This document shows positions 29,926 through 40,775 of a stretch of DNA of 64,000 bases, one piece after another. Origin of the DNA: an uncultured Lachnospiraceae bacterium. GTDB lineage: Bacteria; Bacillota; Clostridia; Lachnospirales; Lachnospiraceae. The notes beneath the pieces were generated by a model. The model was not told the DNA's origin and did not search any database. It saw only the letters and a program-made list of their open reading frames with translations. The stretch spans positions 1 to 64,000 of the forward strand of contig CALYZQ010000001.1 of the NCBI GenBank assembly GCA_945609985.1, in the 5' to 3' direction. Numbering within the stretch: the stretch's first letter is position 1; each line of letters opens with the position of its first letter. The position numbers and the translations under genes were made by a program.

Positions 29926-30573
29926 TTACGCTTTCACGCAAGTGCGTTCTTGTGACATTCGTTCCGCTTTGGAAAAGCTACAACCACAGAAGTCCTGTCT
30001 GTAAAGCTCATACTGTACTGACAACTCTACAGAACGCTTATAGCCGTTTTTCTTTTTAAAATCAGAAGGAAGCCACGGCATCTTAAACTCCCAAGAAAGT
30101 TCTAGGCCGATCTCATTTAATTTTGCCGCATTTTTCAAAGGGCTTATGGTGAGTGTGGTACCGAAATAGTCAAAGCCCTGCTCTTTTGCCCTCCGGGCAG
30201 TCTCCCTTAGGCGTAAGTCAAAGCATCGAAAACACCTTTCCGAACCTTCACCACACTGCTCGTATCCATTAACTGCTTCATAAAACCTCTCCGGCTCATA
30301 GTCCCCTTCCACAATTTTGATAGGATGCCCTTTCCCCTCCGCATTGTATGCAGCTATGAGGCGCTTCTGCTCCTCCACCCGCTTTTTGTACTCCGCGGAG
30401 GCTGAAATATTGGGATTATAATAAAATACAGTAATGTCAAAAAAGGGACAAAGATATTCCAGCACATAGCTGCTACAGGGGGCACAACAGCTGTGAAGAA
30501 ACAGCCTGGGTACCCTTCCCTGCAGCTTTTGTATGATGTTATCCAATTCCTTCTGATAATTCTTTTGATTCAT
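29926..30573 (-). CDS. queH: epoxyqueuosine reductase QueH
   Basis: LHSCCAPCSSYVLEYL, YYNPNI, CFRCFDLRL, CGCSFSK cysteine motifs. Confidence 0.9.
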   Translation of the reverse strand: MNQKNYQKELDNIIQKLQGRVPRLFLHSCCAPCSSYVLEYLCPFFDITVFYYNPNISASAEYKKRVEEQKRLIAAYNAEGKGHPIKIVEGDYEPERFYEAVNGYEQCGEGSERCFRCFDLRLRETARRAKEQGFDYFGTTLTISPLKNAAKLNEIGLELSWEFKMPWLPSDFKKKNGYKRSVELSVQYELYRQDFCGCSFSKAERMSQERTCVKA

Positions 30574-30595
30574 AACCTTCCTCTTTTCAACACCA

Positions 30596-32167
30596 TTATG
30601 TCCGTATCTTAAAGGTCTTTGCTGCTAATTTGTACACCAAAATACTTGCCACAATACAATACAGAACACTGAACACAATGGTTATCAGACAAAAATACAA
30701 TGTGGGCGTTTTCATCTGCATAACACTGTAACAAACCCCATAGGTCACGAAGGTAATTATCTGATACATACCGCTTTTTATCTCGGTTCCTTCATTATAG
30801 GGCTGTAACAGATAATAAATTGTAAGGTAGTGCACGGAGAAGAAAATACTCTGGCAAAGAACAGAAGCAATCATCACTACATAAATCACCGGCTTCTCTG
30901 TTCCACCCGATACAAACAATAACAGTGCCAGCCCCGCACTGATAACTGCTGCCGGAAGAAGATTTACCTTGATAATCTCCCGCAGCCTTATCTGAAACAG
31001 TTGTAAAATGTAACCCGGTTTCTTGTAAAAGGAGTAGGTAAGCAGACTGTGGTCACAATTGATAAACAACACACTGGTAAAACGCGTTCCCCTGTTAATG
31101 GCATACATAAAAAACAGAGTCATGGGAAATGCGTTTAAAAGCAAATCATTTACTTCTGCTTTAGCCTCCGGGAAGTACCAGAGAAGTCCCAATGATACCA
31201 CAAACAATGCCGCACTGATTGCCGCTATCTTTTTTACTGACTTCCAAAGAATTTTCCGGTGTCTTTTGATAAAGAGCTCATTTAAGTATTCAAAGCCCTT
31301 GCGTTTACTCTGAATGGTAACATCCGTACTGATTTTTTTGAAGCTTTGCTCTTTTACCGCATCCTGGGCATTCTGCCTTATCGTTATGGTCTCGGACAGT
31401 ATCTGTCTGTATACCTCTCTGTAATAGGAAAATCTCAATATTTTCCTTACACTAAAAAGTCCGGTAATAACGCATACTGTCATTATCACACCGCACACAA
31501 ACTTAGGAATCAAAATCCCCAATGCCGGTAATCCGTATGCCGCAGCCAGAAACAGCACTATCGCAATCCACTGGAACTTTCCCAACAAGTTCTCATTGGT
31601 TGCTTCTCCTGTTCTTTCATACTTCCATAAAGATGTTACCGCCACGGTTATTTTGATACCGGCAACAAAGAACGGAATCAGAATACACTGCCACAAAGGA
31701 AGTCCCGCCCCCAGTCCGAATATTATACCAAACAGTGTAAATCCTACCAATACCTTTATGATGGCATATCCGTAATTGACAAGCGTATATTCTCTGGCGT
31801 TCATATTCAGACTCATCAGGGCATAAAACTTATCCCTGGTAGGATCAAACATATAGGTATTTACAAAGGAACCCAACATGGTAAGCAGCACTAACAAATG
31901 CAGGAACAGTCCTTCTGAAGATTCCGTTTTATATAGTGTGGATGCCAGTACAATCATCAGCAGAAAATATAAAAATTTTCCCAAAAACACACAGATAACT
32001 TCCCATATCACAGAAAGCACATTCGCCAGAATTTTAAAGCCTCTTACCTGATACAAAGAGGAGGGCAAAATCTTTTTGAGCAGCGGAATCTGCTTTAATG
32101 CATATAAAATGCTGTTTACCCGGTAGGTATTCTTTAAAGCAAACGAGATACGCAGTGTCTTATTCAT
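30596..32167 (-). CDS. multi-TM ABC exporter permease-like protein
   Basis: 523 aa, many hydrophobic segments; overlaps adjacent ABC ATPase gene. Confidence 0.7.
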   Translation of the reverse strand: MNKTLRISFALKNTYRVNSILYALKQIPLLKKILPSSLYQVRGFKILANVLSVIWEVICVFLGKFLYFLLMIVLASTLYKTESSEGLFLHLLVLLTMLGSFVNTYMFDPTRDKFYALMSLNMNAREYTLVNYGYAIIKVLVGFTLFGIIFGLGAGLPLWQCILIPFFVAGIKITVAVTSLWKYERTGEATNENLLGKFQWIAIVLFLAAAYGLPALGILIPKFVCGVIMTVCVITGLFSVRKILRFSYYREVYRQILSETITIRQNAQDAVKEQSFKKISTDVTIQSKRKGFEYLNELFIKRHRKILWKSVKKIAAISAALFVVSLGLLWYFPEAKAEVNDLLLNAFPMTLFFMYAINRGTRFTSVLFINCDHSLLTYSFYKKPGYILQLFQIRLREIIKVNLLPAAVISAGLALLLFVSGGTEKPVIYVVMIASVLCQSIFFSVHYLTIYYLLQPYNEGTEIKSGMYQIITFVTYGVCYSVMQMKTPTLYFCLITIVFSVLYCIVASILVYKLAAKTFKIRT

Positions 32168-32873
32168 TGCCGTCCTCCCTGAGTGCTTCGATAATCTTTT
32201 CTTTAAACTCTCTGCTGCCCAAATCGGCCTTATCTACAATTTCCAGCTCACCATGACTTAACAACACGATTTCATCGCAAAGATCCAGTGCCAAATCCAG
32301 AATATGCGTAGAAAAAATCGTGATACGTCCCTCCTTTAAGGAGCGCAAAAGCTGTTTCATCTCCTCAGCAACCACTACATCGAGAGACGTAAGAGGTTCA
32401 TCCAAAAGAAGAATGTTGGGTTTGGCAATGATATTGATAAGCATCTGCATCTTGTTTTTCATACCATGGGAGTAATCCTTCAACAGCTTATCCCTGTCCT
32501 CCGGTGCAATGCTCATGGAATCAAAATATTCATCCAGTGGTCTGAGATCCTTGATGGATTCCTCATGGATATCTACAAAAAACTTCAAAAACTCCCTGCC
32601 GGTGAGAAACTCCGGTACTGTAGGTGTGGACAATACGTACCCGATATCCTCCGGCACAGTCTCCCTGCGCTGTCCGTCCTCACTTATGTAAAAGCTTCCT
32701 CCGTCACTCTTTAAATCCTTGTTCAGGCAATTAAAAAGCGTAGTTTTACCTGCTCCGTTTCTCCCCAGAAGACCATAAATTTTGCCGGCTTCAAAGGTAA
32801 AGCTGATGTCCTTAAAAACCTGCTTTTTCTCAAAATTCTTTTCAAGGTGTTCAATAATAAATTTCACTTTCAT
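32160..32873 (-). CDS. ABC transporter ATP-binding protein
   Basis: GRNGAGKTTLF, YSHGMKNKMQ, NILLLDEPLTSLD. Confidence 0.95.
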   Translation of the reverse strand: MKVKFIIEHLEKNFEKKQVFKDISFTFEAGKIYGLLGRNGAGKTTLFNCLNKDLKSDGGSFYISEDGQRRETVPEDIGYVLSTPTVPEFLTGREFLKFFVDIHEESIKDLRPLDEYFDSMSIAPEDRDKLLKDYSHGMKNKMQMLINIIAKPNILLLDEPLTSLDVVVAEEMKQLLRSLKEGRITIFSTHILDLALDLCDEIVLLSHGELEIVDKADLGSREFKEKIIEALREDGNE

Positions 32874-32955
32874 TCCCTCCTTCACCCTTATATACAGCGA
32901 TTATATCATTCAAAGAAAAAAAGAGCAAGTTTCTTTCCTGCTCCCTTTCACACAT

Positions 32956-33582
32956 TTATTGTCTTTCTTCGTAACGCTTCAATGCCTTTTTCCAATTAAT
33001 CAGCAAAAACCAGCCCTCCACGTAATCTGCTCTTCTGTTCTGATACTGCAAATAGTATGCATGCTCCCATACATCCACTAAAAAAATAGGTGTGAAGAGT
33101 GTCAAATCAGGCACCTCCTGATTTGCCGTCTGCACAATGGATAATTTACCATCCTCGTCCGTTACAAGCCATGCCCAGCCGGAGCCGAATTTGGAAACTG
33201 CTGCCTGTTTCATCTGCTCCTTACAATTGTCATAAGAGCCAAAATCTCTAACGATGGCATCTGCCAGACTTCCCTCAGGCTGCTGACCGTCCACGCCCTT
33301 CATGGAATCAAAATATAATTCATGGTTATACACACCGCCGCCGTTATTGCGGATAGGTGTCTGTGCTGCCTTAGGAAGGCTGTCAATATCTGTCAGTAAC
33401 TCTTTTAAGGTCATCTTCTGTAACTCAGCATAATCCGCCAATGCTTTATTCAGATTATCTACATAGGTTTTATAATGCTTATCATGATGAAACTTTAAGG
33501 TTTCTTCGTCCAGCACGGGACATAGCACATCATACGCGTAAGGTAAGGGACGTACCAAAAAAGGATATGTTTCTTTATTCAT
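32956..33582 (-). CDS. Fe/Mn superoxide dismutase
   Basis: FHHDKHYKTYVDNLNKAL, YNHELYFDSM, FGSGWAWLV, DVWEHAYYLQYQNRRADYV; true start ATG at 33582 (track ORF is extended through a palindrome). Confidence 0.95.
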   Translation of the reverse strand: MNKETYPFLVRPLPYAYDVLCPVLDEETLKFHHDKHYKTYVDNLNKALADYAELQKMTLKELLTDIDSLPKAAQTPIRNNGGGVYNHELYFDSMKGVDGQQPEGSLADAIVRDFGSYDNCKEQMKQAAVSKFGSGWAWLVTDEDGKLSIVQTANQEVPDLTLFTPIFLVDVWEHAYYLQYQNRRADYVEGWFLLINWKKALKRYEERQ

Positions 33583-33638
33583 AGGAACACCTCGTTTTAT
33601 ACTTATTGATTCCTTTTTATGCTGGCGTGCACGCATCC

Positions 33639-33881
33639 GTGGATGGCGGAAGCCAGCGGGGAGACTTTTTCGTTCGTTGTGAAGGATGGTTGCATTTTCA
33701 AGCATTGTGCGAAGTGATACAGGGGAAATCAGCTCATGGATGAGCGATTTAGGCGCGCTCGCACAGGGATGTGTCTTGCGCGCCGACCCGTAAGATACGA
33801 AATCCATTCCGCAATGCTTAGAAAATACCCATCCGCAACTCCGAATCGAAAAAGTCTCCCCCGCTGGCTCCCGCTATCCAC
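33639..33881. repeat. giant intergenic quasi-palindrome (about 75-nt arms), copy D, distinct sequence
   Basis: GTGGATGGCGGAAGCCAGCGGGGAGACTTTTTCG..GGATGGTTGCATTTTCAAGCATTG pairs with CAATGCTTAGAAAATACCCATCC..CGAAAAAGTCTCCCCCGCTGGCTCCCGCTATCCAC. Confidence 0.9.
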
Positions 33882-33904
33882 AACTACGTACTCTCCTCAT
33901 ACAA

Positions 33905-33940
33905 AAAAGGAACCTGCACATATTATATGCAGATTCCCTT
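33905..33940 (-). terminator. intrinsic terminator downstream of the nhaC-family gene
   Basis: minus strand GGGAATCTGCATATAATATGTGCAGGTTCCTTTTTT. Confidence 0.8.
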
Positions 33941-33946
33941 GAACTT

Positions 33947-35425
33947 TTATACCATATTCACATTTTTCTTTTTGAAGAATAACAATCCTGCCAGTATCAA
34001 TACTATACCGATGGCCCAACATATCCAAAAACTTTTTACAAAGCCTGCCACGATATACACTACAAAGGATACCACTGCCACAAAGATTGCATAGGGTAGC
34101 TGTGTGGAAACATGGCTTACATGGTCACAGTCAGCACCTGCCGATGCCATGATTGTCGTATCTGAAATGGGTGAACAGTGGTCACCGCACACCGCACCTG
34201 CCATACATGCGGAAATCGCAATAATCATCAGTGTATAGTCGGTTGAGCTGAATGCATCTACCACGATAGGAATTAAGATTCCAAAGGTACCCCAGCTGGT
34301 TCCGGTTGCAAATGCCAGGATGCAGGCAATCACAAAGATAATCGCAGGAAGCAATCCCATCAGACCTTCTGCACTTCCTTCAATCAGAGCTGCTACATAC
34401 TCCTTTGCGCCCAAGCTGTCTGTCATACCCTTCAAGGTCCATGCCAGAGTCAGGATCAAAATTGCAGGAACCATTGCCTTAAAGCCTTCAGGAATACAAC
34501 TCATTGCTTCCTTCAGATTCATGGAGCGTCTGATTAGGTAATAAATAATAGTAATCACCATTGCGCAGAAGCTTCCAAGCATCAGACTCACATCAGCATC
34601 ACTGTCTGAGAAAGCAGTGATAAAGTTTGTGCCGCTGAAGAAACCGCCGGTATATAACATACCTATAACACAGCTGATAATTAAAACAATGATAGGGAAT
34701 ACCAGGTCAATAACCTTACCCTCTTTGTCCTTCTTCTCCACAGCCTCTACCTTTGCGGCAAGTGCCACAAAAGCATCTTCCTTCTTTCTCATGGGACCGA
34801 AATCCACCTTCATAACAACCACCATAATCATAAAGAAAATGGTAAACAATGCATAGAAGTTATACGGAATTGCTTTTAAAAATAAGACAAAACTATCCTC
34901 ACCATCCACAAAACCTGCAACTGCCGCAGCCCAGGACGAAATAGGAGCGATAATACAAACCGGAGCAGCCGTTGCATCAATCAGATATGCCAGCTTTTCC
35001 TTGGAAATCTTATGTTTCTCTGCTACGGGACGCATAACACTGCCTACTGTCAGACAGTTGAAATAGTCATCAATGAAAATCATAACACCCAAAAGAATGG
35101 TTGCCAGCTGTGCTCCCACTCTTGACTTGATTTTCTCACCGGCAAAACGTCCGAATGCAGCGGAACCTCCCGCTTTATTCATCAGGCATACCATAGCTCC
35201 CAAAATTACCAGAAATACCAAGATACCCACTTTACTTTCGTCCGTAAGCGAACCTACAATACCATCCTGGAAAATGTGGAGTATCGTACCCTCCGGGTTA
35301 AAGTTCGCATAGAACAAACCACCCACCAATATTCCTATAAACAGGGAACTGTAAACCTCTTTTGTCAGTAGCGCCAACACAATTGCGATAAGTGGCGGTA
35401 CCAACGCCCAAAATGTTGCATACAT
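33947..35425 (-). CDS. NhaC-family Na+/H+ antiporter
   Basis: ATGTSWGTFGILIPIV, GDHCSPISDTTIMASAGADCDHVSHVSTQLPYA. Confidence 0.9.
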   Translation of the reverse strand: MYATFWALVPPLIAIVLALLTKEVYSSLFIGILVGGLFYANFNPEGTILHIFQDGIVGSLTDESKVGILVFLVILGAMVCLMNKAGGSAAFGRFAGEKIKSRVGAQLATILLGVMIFIDDYFNCLTVGSVMRPVAEKHKISKEKLAYLIDATAAPVCIIAPISSWAAAVAGFVDGEDSFVLFLKAIPYNFYALFTIFFMIMVVVMKVDFGPMRKKEDAFVALAAKVEAVEKKDKEGKVIDLVFPIIVLIISCVIGMLYTGGFFSGTNFITAFSDSDADVSLMLGSFCAMVITIIYYLIRRSMNLKEAMSCIPEGFKAMVPAILILTLAWTLKGMTDSLGAKEYVAALIEGSAEGLMGLLPAIIFVIACILAFATGTSWGTFGILIPIVVDAFSSTDYTLMIIAISACMAGAVCGDHCSPISDTTIMASAGADCDHVSHVSTQLPYAIFVAVVSFVVYIVAGFVKSFWICWAIGIVLILAGLLFFKKKNVNMV

Positions 35426-35447
35426 TGCTTTTGTACCTCTCTTTTAT

Positions 35448-36704
35448 TTATTTTGTTCCGGTCATAATCTTTTGATACCAGCATAAGGAATCCTGATAAG
35501 CATCATTTATCACATTCATATGAATATCTTTCAGCACCATCTGTCTGGATACCTCCGGCCAGTTGGCAGCCTCATACTGTTTGATAAAGTCAAGCACCGG
35601 TGCCAGCTCTCCCTGACCATGAATCAGAGCATCGCTGATTTTCTTGGATACCTGTACAATCTCCAATGCCTCAGTCATACTCTTGTCCAAAATCACATCC
35701 AGCACTGAGAATATACCCATAAGGAACAACTCGTCCGCATTCATTGCAAGTCCAAATGCCACCGCCAGATTCTCGGCAAACTTTGCACGAAGCAGGGACA
35801 CTCTCGTAATTTCGCTGGGTTTGTCCGCATACAGTTCATTTACCACTGCAGTATTTATCCATTTCTTAAGCTCTCGCTGACCAAGCATTGCCGCTGCATG
35901 ACGGATAGAAGTAATTTCAGAATTGATTGCAATTCTGTTAACTATCTTTAGAAGCGAAATCGTAAGTGCCGTATCCCGACCGATAATATCTGCCGCCTGA
36001 GTCAGCTCGAAATTCTTATTGTTTACAATATTCAACAAATCAATGTAATTCACCTTAAGGGGAGCCACTTCATTCTGCCCCTTTGTCACCGGCATACGAT
36101 AGAAATTACCTTCAAACAGGTCATAGCCACCCTGCGCTTTCACTGCTTCAAAGGCTTCCACGGATTCCAGATTGCCCGCACAAAGCTTTGCATCAGGATA
36201 CAACTTTTCAAAATAAATCTTCGCCTTGTCAAGCGCCACCTTACGGCTGTTTATAAAAACATAGTCCATCAGCTGTAAAATCGGTCTATGCGCCTCAAAT
36301 TCAGAAACCGCAAGCTTTCTCACCGCAAGCTTATAGCCTCTCTCTTTCAATTCCTTAAGTCTGTTCAAATACATCTCCACCGGCGGAATCGTATTGTCAA
36401 ACAAAAGCACAATCTTGGAGCGGGGCGCGTCGCACTGACTCTCTATATCTGCAAACACAGCCATATTATTGACCGGCACAAATATCTCCTTGCCTCCGGA
36501 CATAGTCTCAAGGCCGACCTTCTGAATCATTTCAAGCCCCGTAACTCTCATGGCACCATCATTTTGCCCTGTTCCCAAAAGCATGGGATTTAATAAATAG
36601 TTGTTCTTCTGAGAGAAAATGGAGTAAGCACATACTGCCATATTCTCATCAAATAACGGAATTAATGCCATTAACATGTCATCCACCCTTACGATGTCTC
36701 CCAT
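35448..36704 (-). CDS. HDOD-domain signalling protein with EAL-like N-terminus (YuxH-like)
   Basis: YDLFEGNFYRMPV; NNKNFELTQAADIIGRDTALTISLLKIVN HDOD region. Confidence 0.8.
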   Translation of the reverse strand: MGDIVRVDDMLMALIPLFDENMAVCAYSIFSQKNNYLLNPMLLGTGQNDGAMRVTGLEMIQKVGLETMSGGKEIFVPVNNMAVFADIESQCDAPRSKIVLLFDNTIPPVEMYLNRLKELKERGYKLAVRKLAVSEFEAHRPILQLMDYVFINSRKVALDKAKIYFEKLYPDAKLCAGNLESVEAFEAVKAQGGYDLFEGNFYRMPVTKGQNEVAPLKVNYIDLLNIVNNKNFELTQAADIIGRDTALTISLLKIVNRIAINSEITSIRHAAAMLGQRELKKWINTAVVNELYADKPSEITRVSLLRAKFAENLAVAFGLAMNADELFLMGIFSVLDVILDKSMTEALEIVQVSKKISDALIHGQGELAPVLDFIKQYEAANWPEVSRQMVLKDIHMNVINDAYQDSLCWYQKIMTGTK

Positions 36705-36767
36705 CGCCCTTTCTCTTAAGATATTTTAACATATTTCGATAGGGTTGACTATAGTTAGTTTCAAAAA

Positions 36768-36809
36768 ACAACCTCAAAACAGGCATCTGTATGCCCATTT
36801 CGAGGTTGC
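36768..36809 (-). terminator. purL intrinsic terminator
   Basis: minus strand CAACCTCGAAATGGGCATACAGATGCCTGTTTTGAGGTTGTTTTTTG. Confidence 0.8.
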
Positions 36810-36831
36810 TGATTTTACATTCATATTCTAA

Positions 36832-39800
36832 TTACTTAAAGTACGCTACACCGGACTCGAAGATCTTCAAATCCTGCTCGCCGTAGATATTCATGGCTAC
36901 TGCCACATCACGTCTCTCGGAATGTGCCATCTTACCGAAGCAACGTCCGTCGGGAGAGGTGATACCTTCGATTGCACAGTAGGAACCGTTGATGTTGTAC
37001 TCCTCATCCATGGATATATTACCATTCTGGTCGCAATACTGGGTAGCTACCTGGCCGTTTGCAAAGAGCTTATCCAGCCATTCCTTGGGAGCTACGAAAC
37101 GTCCCTCGCCGTGGGATGCGGGATTACAGTAGGTTGCTCCAAGCTCTGCGCCCTGTAACCAGGGAGACTTATTGGAAACCACCTTGATGTATGCCATCTT
37201 GGAGATATGGCGGTTGATGGTATTGAAGGTCAGGGTAGGAGAATCCTCCTTCTGTCCCACAACCTCGCCGTAAGGTACCAGACCCAGCTTAATCAAAGCC
37301 TGGAATCCGTTACAGATACCAAGTGCCAGACCATCGCGCTCGTTAAGAAGCTTCATAACTGCTTCCTTCATCTTTGCATTCTGGAATGCAGTTGCAAAGA
37401 ACTTCGCACTACCATCGGGTTCATCACCTGCGGAGAAGCCGCCGGGGAACATGATAATCTGTGCCTGTGCGATTGCCTTCTCAAACTCGTCTACTGATTC
37501 TCTGATATCCTGTGCGCTCAAATTCTTAAATACCTTGGTGATTACATTTGCACCGGCTCTCTCAAATGCCTTGGTACTGTCGTATTCACAGTTGGTACCG
37601 GGGAATACGGGAATAAATACGGTAGGCTTAGCAATCTTGTTCTTGCATACATAAATGCTGTCTGCCTTGTAAAGAGGGCTCTCTACGGGAGTGGTCTCCT
37701 TCACAGCCTTTGTAGGGAATACCTTCTCAAGCTTAGATGTCCATGCTTTCAAAGCCTCGTCCATGGAAATCTTCACGTCACCGTATACAAACTCAGCCGC
37801 ATCAGTAACGGTACCGATTACAGTGTAAGCAAGCTTCTTCTCTGCAAGAAGTGCAAGCTTATCTACAGGTATTTCCACGATAATATCGCCAAGTCCGTTG
37901 CCGAACAATGCCTCTTTGCTCACGGAAGCATCTACAGTCACACCCATCTTATTACCGAATGCCATCTTGGATACGGCTGCTGCCACACCCTTTGCATCCA
38001 GCGCATAAGCGGATACAATTGCCTTATTTACAATCAACTCATGAATTGCATCGTAAAGCGCTGCTACTGCCTCATATACAGGTACATCGAATTCATCCTT
38101 CTCAATTGAGAAACGAACCAGCTTATTACCTGCCTCCTTAAGTTCAGGAGTCACTACCTCACCGTGCTTTGCAATATCCACTGCAAAGGAAACCAATGTG
38201 GGAGGTACATCAATATCATTGAAGGTACCGGACATGGAATCCTTACCACCGATGGAAGGAAGTCCAAATCCCATCTGTGCATCATAAGCACCGAGAAGTG
38301 CTGCAAAAGGCTGGCTCCAACGCTCAGGCTCGTTTGACATTCTGCGGAAATACTCCTGGAAGGTGAAACGAATCTTGCTAAAGTCACCACCGGAGGCTAC
38401 AATCTTCGCCATGGATTCCACTACTGCATACACTGCTCCGTGGTAAGGGCTCCAGCTTGACAGATAAGGATCAAAGCCGTAGCTCATCATGGTCACGGTA
38501 TCGGTCTTACCCTTTAATACGGGAAGCTTTGCAATCATGGACTGAGTCTCGGTGAGCTGATATTTACCACCGTAAGGCATCAGTACACTGGCTGCTCCGA
38601 TGGAGGAGTCAAACATTTCTACCAGACCCTTCTGGGAGCATACGTTCAAATCATTTAACAAGGTAAGCCATGCAGCCTTTACATCACCTGCCGCAAGCTT
38701 CTCACCCACTGCGGGAACGGACCATTTTTCAAAGTAATTGTCTTCCTTTGCAGGAATATCAACCTTAACGGTAGTCTCCTGATGAGCACCGTTGGTGTCG
38801 AGAAATGCACGCTTTAAGTCTACAATCTTCTTACCTCTCCAATTGAGAACCAGTCTGGGCTCCTCGGTTACCACTGCAACGGATACTGCCTCCAGGTTCT
38901 CCTCTGCGGCATATCCTAAGAAAGCGTCTACATCCTTAGGGTCAACCACTACTGCCATACGCTCCTGAGACTCGGAAATGGCAAGCTCGGTACCGTCAAG
39001 ACCCGCATACTTCTTGGGCACCTTGTCCAAATCTACGGTAAGACCGTCTGCAAGCTCACCGATTGCCACAGATACACCGCCTGCACCAAAATCATTACAC
39101 TTCTTAATTAACTTACTAACTTCCTCTCTGCGGAACAGTCTCTGAATCTTACGCTCGGTAGGCGCATTACCCTTCTGTACCTCAGCACCACAGGTCTCAA
39201 TGGAGGCCTCTGTATGTACCTTGGAGGAACCGGTAGCACCACCGCAGCCGTCACGTCCGGTACGTCCGCCGAGCAGGATAATGATATCGCCGGGATCGGA
39301 GGTCTCACGGATAACGTTCTTTCTGGGAGCAGCGCCCATAACGGCACCAATCTCCATTCTCTTAGCCACATAATTAGGATGATAAATCTCTTTTACAAAG
39401 CCGGTAGCAAGACCAATCTGGTTACCATAGGAGGAGTAACCGCTAGCCGCACCGCGTACAAGCTTCTTCTGGGACAACTTACCCTTTAAGGTATCTGCAA
39501 CAGGAACGGTAGGATCAGCCGCACCGGTCACACGCATTGCCTGATATACATAGCCACGTCCGGAAAGAGGATCACGGATAGCACCCCCCAGACAGGTAGC
39601 CGCACCACCGAAGGGCTCAATCTCAGTAGGATGGTTGTGGGTCTCGTTTTTGAAGAATACAAGCCACTCCTCAGTCTCTACGTGATCACCATAATCCATT
39701 TCCACAGGTACTACTACGGAACAAGCATTGATTTCATCGGATTCCTCCATATCTGCGAGCTTTCCGTCCTTCTTAAGCTTTCTCATCGCCATAAGAGCCA

Positions 39801-40629
39801 AATCCATCAGGCAGACAAACTTGTCCTTTCTGCCTGCAAAAATTTCAGCTCTGGTATCCAGATAGTTCTGATAGGTCCCCTCAATGGGAGCACGATAATA
39901 ACCGTCTCCGAAAGCCACATCTGTAAGCTCGGTGGAGAAGGTGGTATGACGGCAATGATCAGACCAATAGGTATCAAGCACGCGTATCTCTGTCATGGAA
40001 GGATCACGCTTCTCATCATTCTTAAAATAATTCTGGATATGCAAAAAGTCCTTGAAGGTCATAGCAAGACCAAGGGAATCATACAATTCCTTTAACTTGT
40101 CCTCTGCCATATCTGCAAAGCCGTCGAATATGGACACATCCGCAGGCTCATCAAATACGGTAACCAGGGTTTCGGGCTTCTCCATATCGGTCTCTCTGGA
40201 ATCCACAGGGTTGATACAGTAGGACTTAATCTTTGCAAATTCTTCCTCTGTAATATCTCCCTCAATCAGATAGGTAACTGCTGTTCTGATAATAGGTTCC
40301 TCATTTTCATTCAAAAACTGCACACACTGAACAGCAGAATCTGCACGCTGGTCAAACTGACCGGGCAGAAACTCTACGGAAAACACCTTTCCGTTTGCAG
40401 GAATAGCGATTTCCTCTTCATACAAATCATCAACAGGCGGCTCTGAAAATACCGTCTTACAAGCCTTGGCAAAAACCTCATCTGAAATATTTTCCACGTC
40501 ATAGCGGATAAACTCGCGGACATTGTCCACACTGATACCCAGATAATTCTTAAGCTCCTCGTGCAGCTCTTTTGCCTTGACTGCAAAGGGTTCTTTCTTT
40601 TCTACGTAGATACGTCTTACGTTTCCCAT
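36832..40629 (-). CDS. purL: phosphoribosylformylglycinamidine synthase (single-chain)
   Basis: VLDTYWSDHCRHTTFSTEL, FKNETHNHPTEIEPFGGAATCLGGAIRDPLSGRG, C-terminal GATase PGGFSAGDEPDGSAKF / GICNGFQALIKLGL. Confidence 0.97.
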   Translation of the reverse strand: MGNVRRIYVEKKEPFAVKAKELHEELKNYLGISVDNVREFIRYDVENISDEVFAKACKTVFSEPPVDDLYEEEIAIPANGKVFSVEFLPGQFDQRADSAVQCVQFLNENEEPIIRTAVTYLIEGDITEEEFAKIKSYCINPVDSRETDMEKPETLVTVFDEPADVSIFDGFADMAEDKLKELYDSLGLAMTFKDFLHIQNYFKNDEKRDPSMTEIRVLDTYWSDHCRHTTFSTELTDVAFGDGYYRAPIEGTYQNYLDTRAEIFAGRKDKFVCLMDLALMAMRKLKKDGKLADMEESDEINACSVVVPVEMDYGDHVETEEWLVFFKNETHNHPTEIEPFGGAATCLGGAIRDPLSGRGYVYQAMRVTGAADPTVPVADTLKGKLSQKKLVRGAASGYSSYGNQIGLATGFVKEIYHPNYVAKRMEIGAVMGAAPRKNVIRETSDPGDIIILLGGRTGRDGCGGATGSSKVHTEASIETCGAEVQKGNAPTERKIQRLFRREEVSKLIKKCNDFGAGGVSVAIGELADGLTVDLDKVPKKYAGLDGTELAISESQERMAVVVDPKDVDAFLGYAAEENLEAVSVAVVTEEPRLVLNWRGKKIVDLKRAFLDTNGAHQETTVKVDIPAKEDNYFEKWSVPAVGEKLAAGDVKAAWLTLLNDLNVCSQKGLVEMFDSSIGAASVLMPYGGKYQLTETQSMIAKLPVLKGKTDTVTMMSYGFDPYLSSWSPYHGAVYAVVESMAKIVASGGDFSKIRFTFQEYFRRMSNEPERWSQPFAALLGAYDAQMGFGLPSIGGKDSMSGTFNDIDVPPTLVSFAVDIAKHGEVVTPELKEAGNKLVRFSIEKDEFDVPVYEAVAALYDAIHELIVNKAIVSAYALDAKGVAAAVSKMAFGNKMGVTVDASVSKEALFGNGLGDIIVEIPVDKLALLAEKKLAYTVIGTVTDAAEFVYGDVKISMDEALKAWTSKLEKVFPTKAVKETTPVESPLYKADSIYVCKNKIAKPTVFIPVFPGTNCEYDSTKAFERAGANVITKVFKNLSAQDIRESVDEFEKAIAQAQIIMFPGGFSAGDEPDGSAKFFATAFQNAKMKEAVMKLLNERDGLALGICNGFQALIKLGLVPYGEVVGQKEDSPTLTFNTINRHISKMAYIKVVSNKSPWLQGAELGATYCNPASHGEGRFVAPKEWLDKLFANGQVATQYCDQNGNISMDEEYNINGSYCAIEGITSPDGRCFGKMAHSERRDVAVAMNIYGEQDLKIFESGVAYFK

Positions 40630-40775
40630 GTTGAATCCTCCGATTATTTAATATTTATATGCACCCTTAACGGGTAATTACCATTCGCTTCTATGATACA
40701 ACGAAAGTTTCTCTATCACAATAGCACAAAACAACAAAATTGGGTAAAATTTAAGAAAATTCTACCCAAATTCTA

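Noticed and set aside
33583-33807. N-terminal extension of the sod ORF (MDFVSYGSARKTHPC...)
   Set aside because: It is translated from palindrome D; the real start is the ATG at 33582, matching the normal SOD N-terminus.
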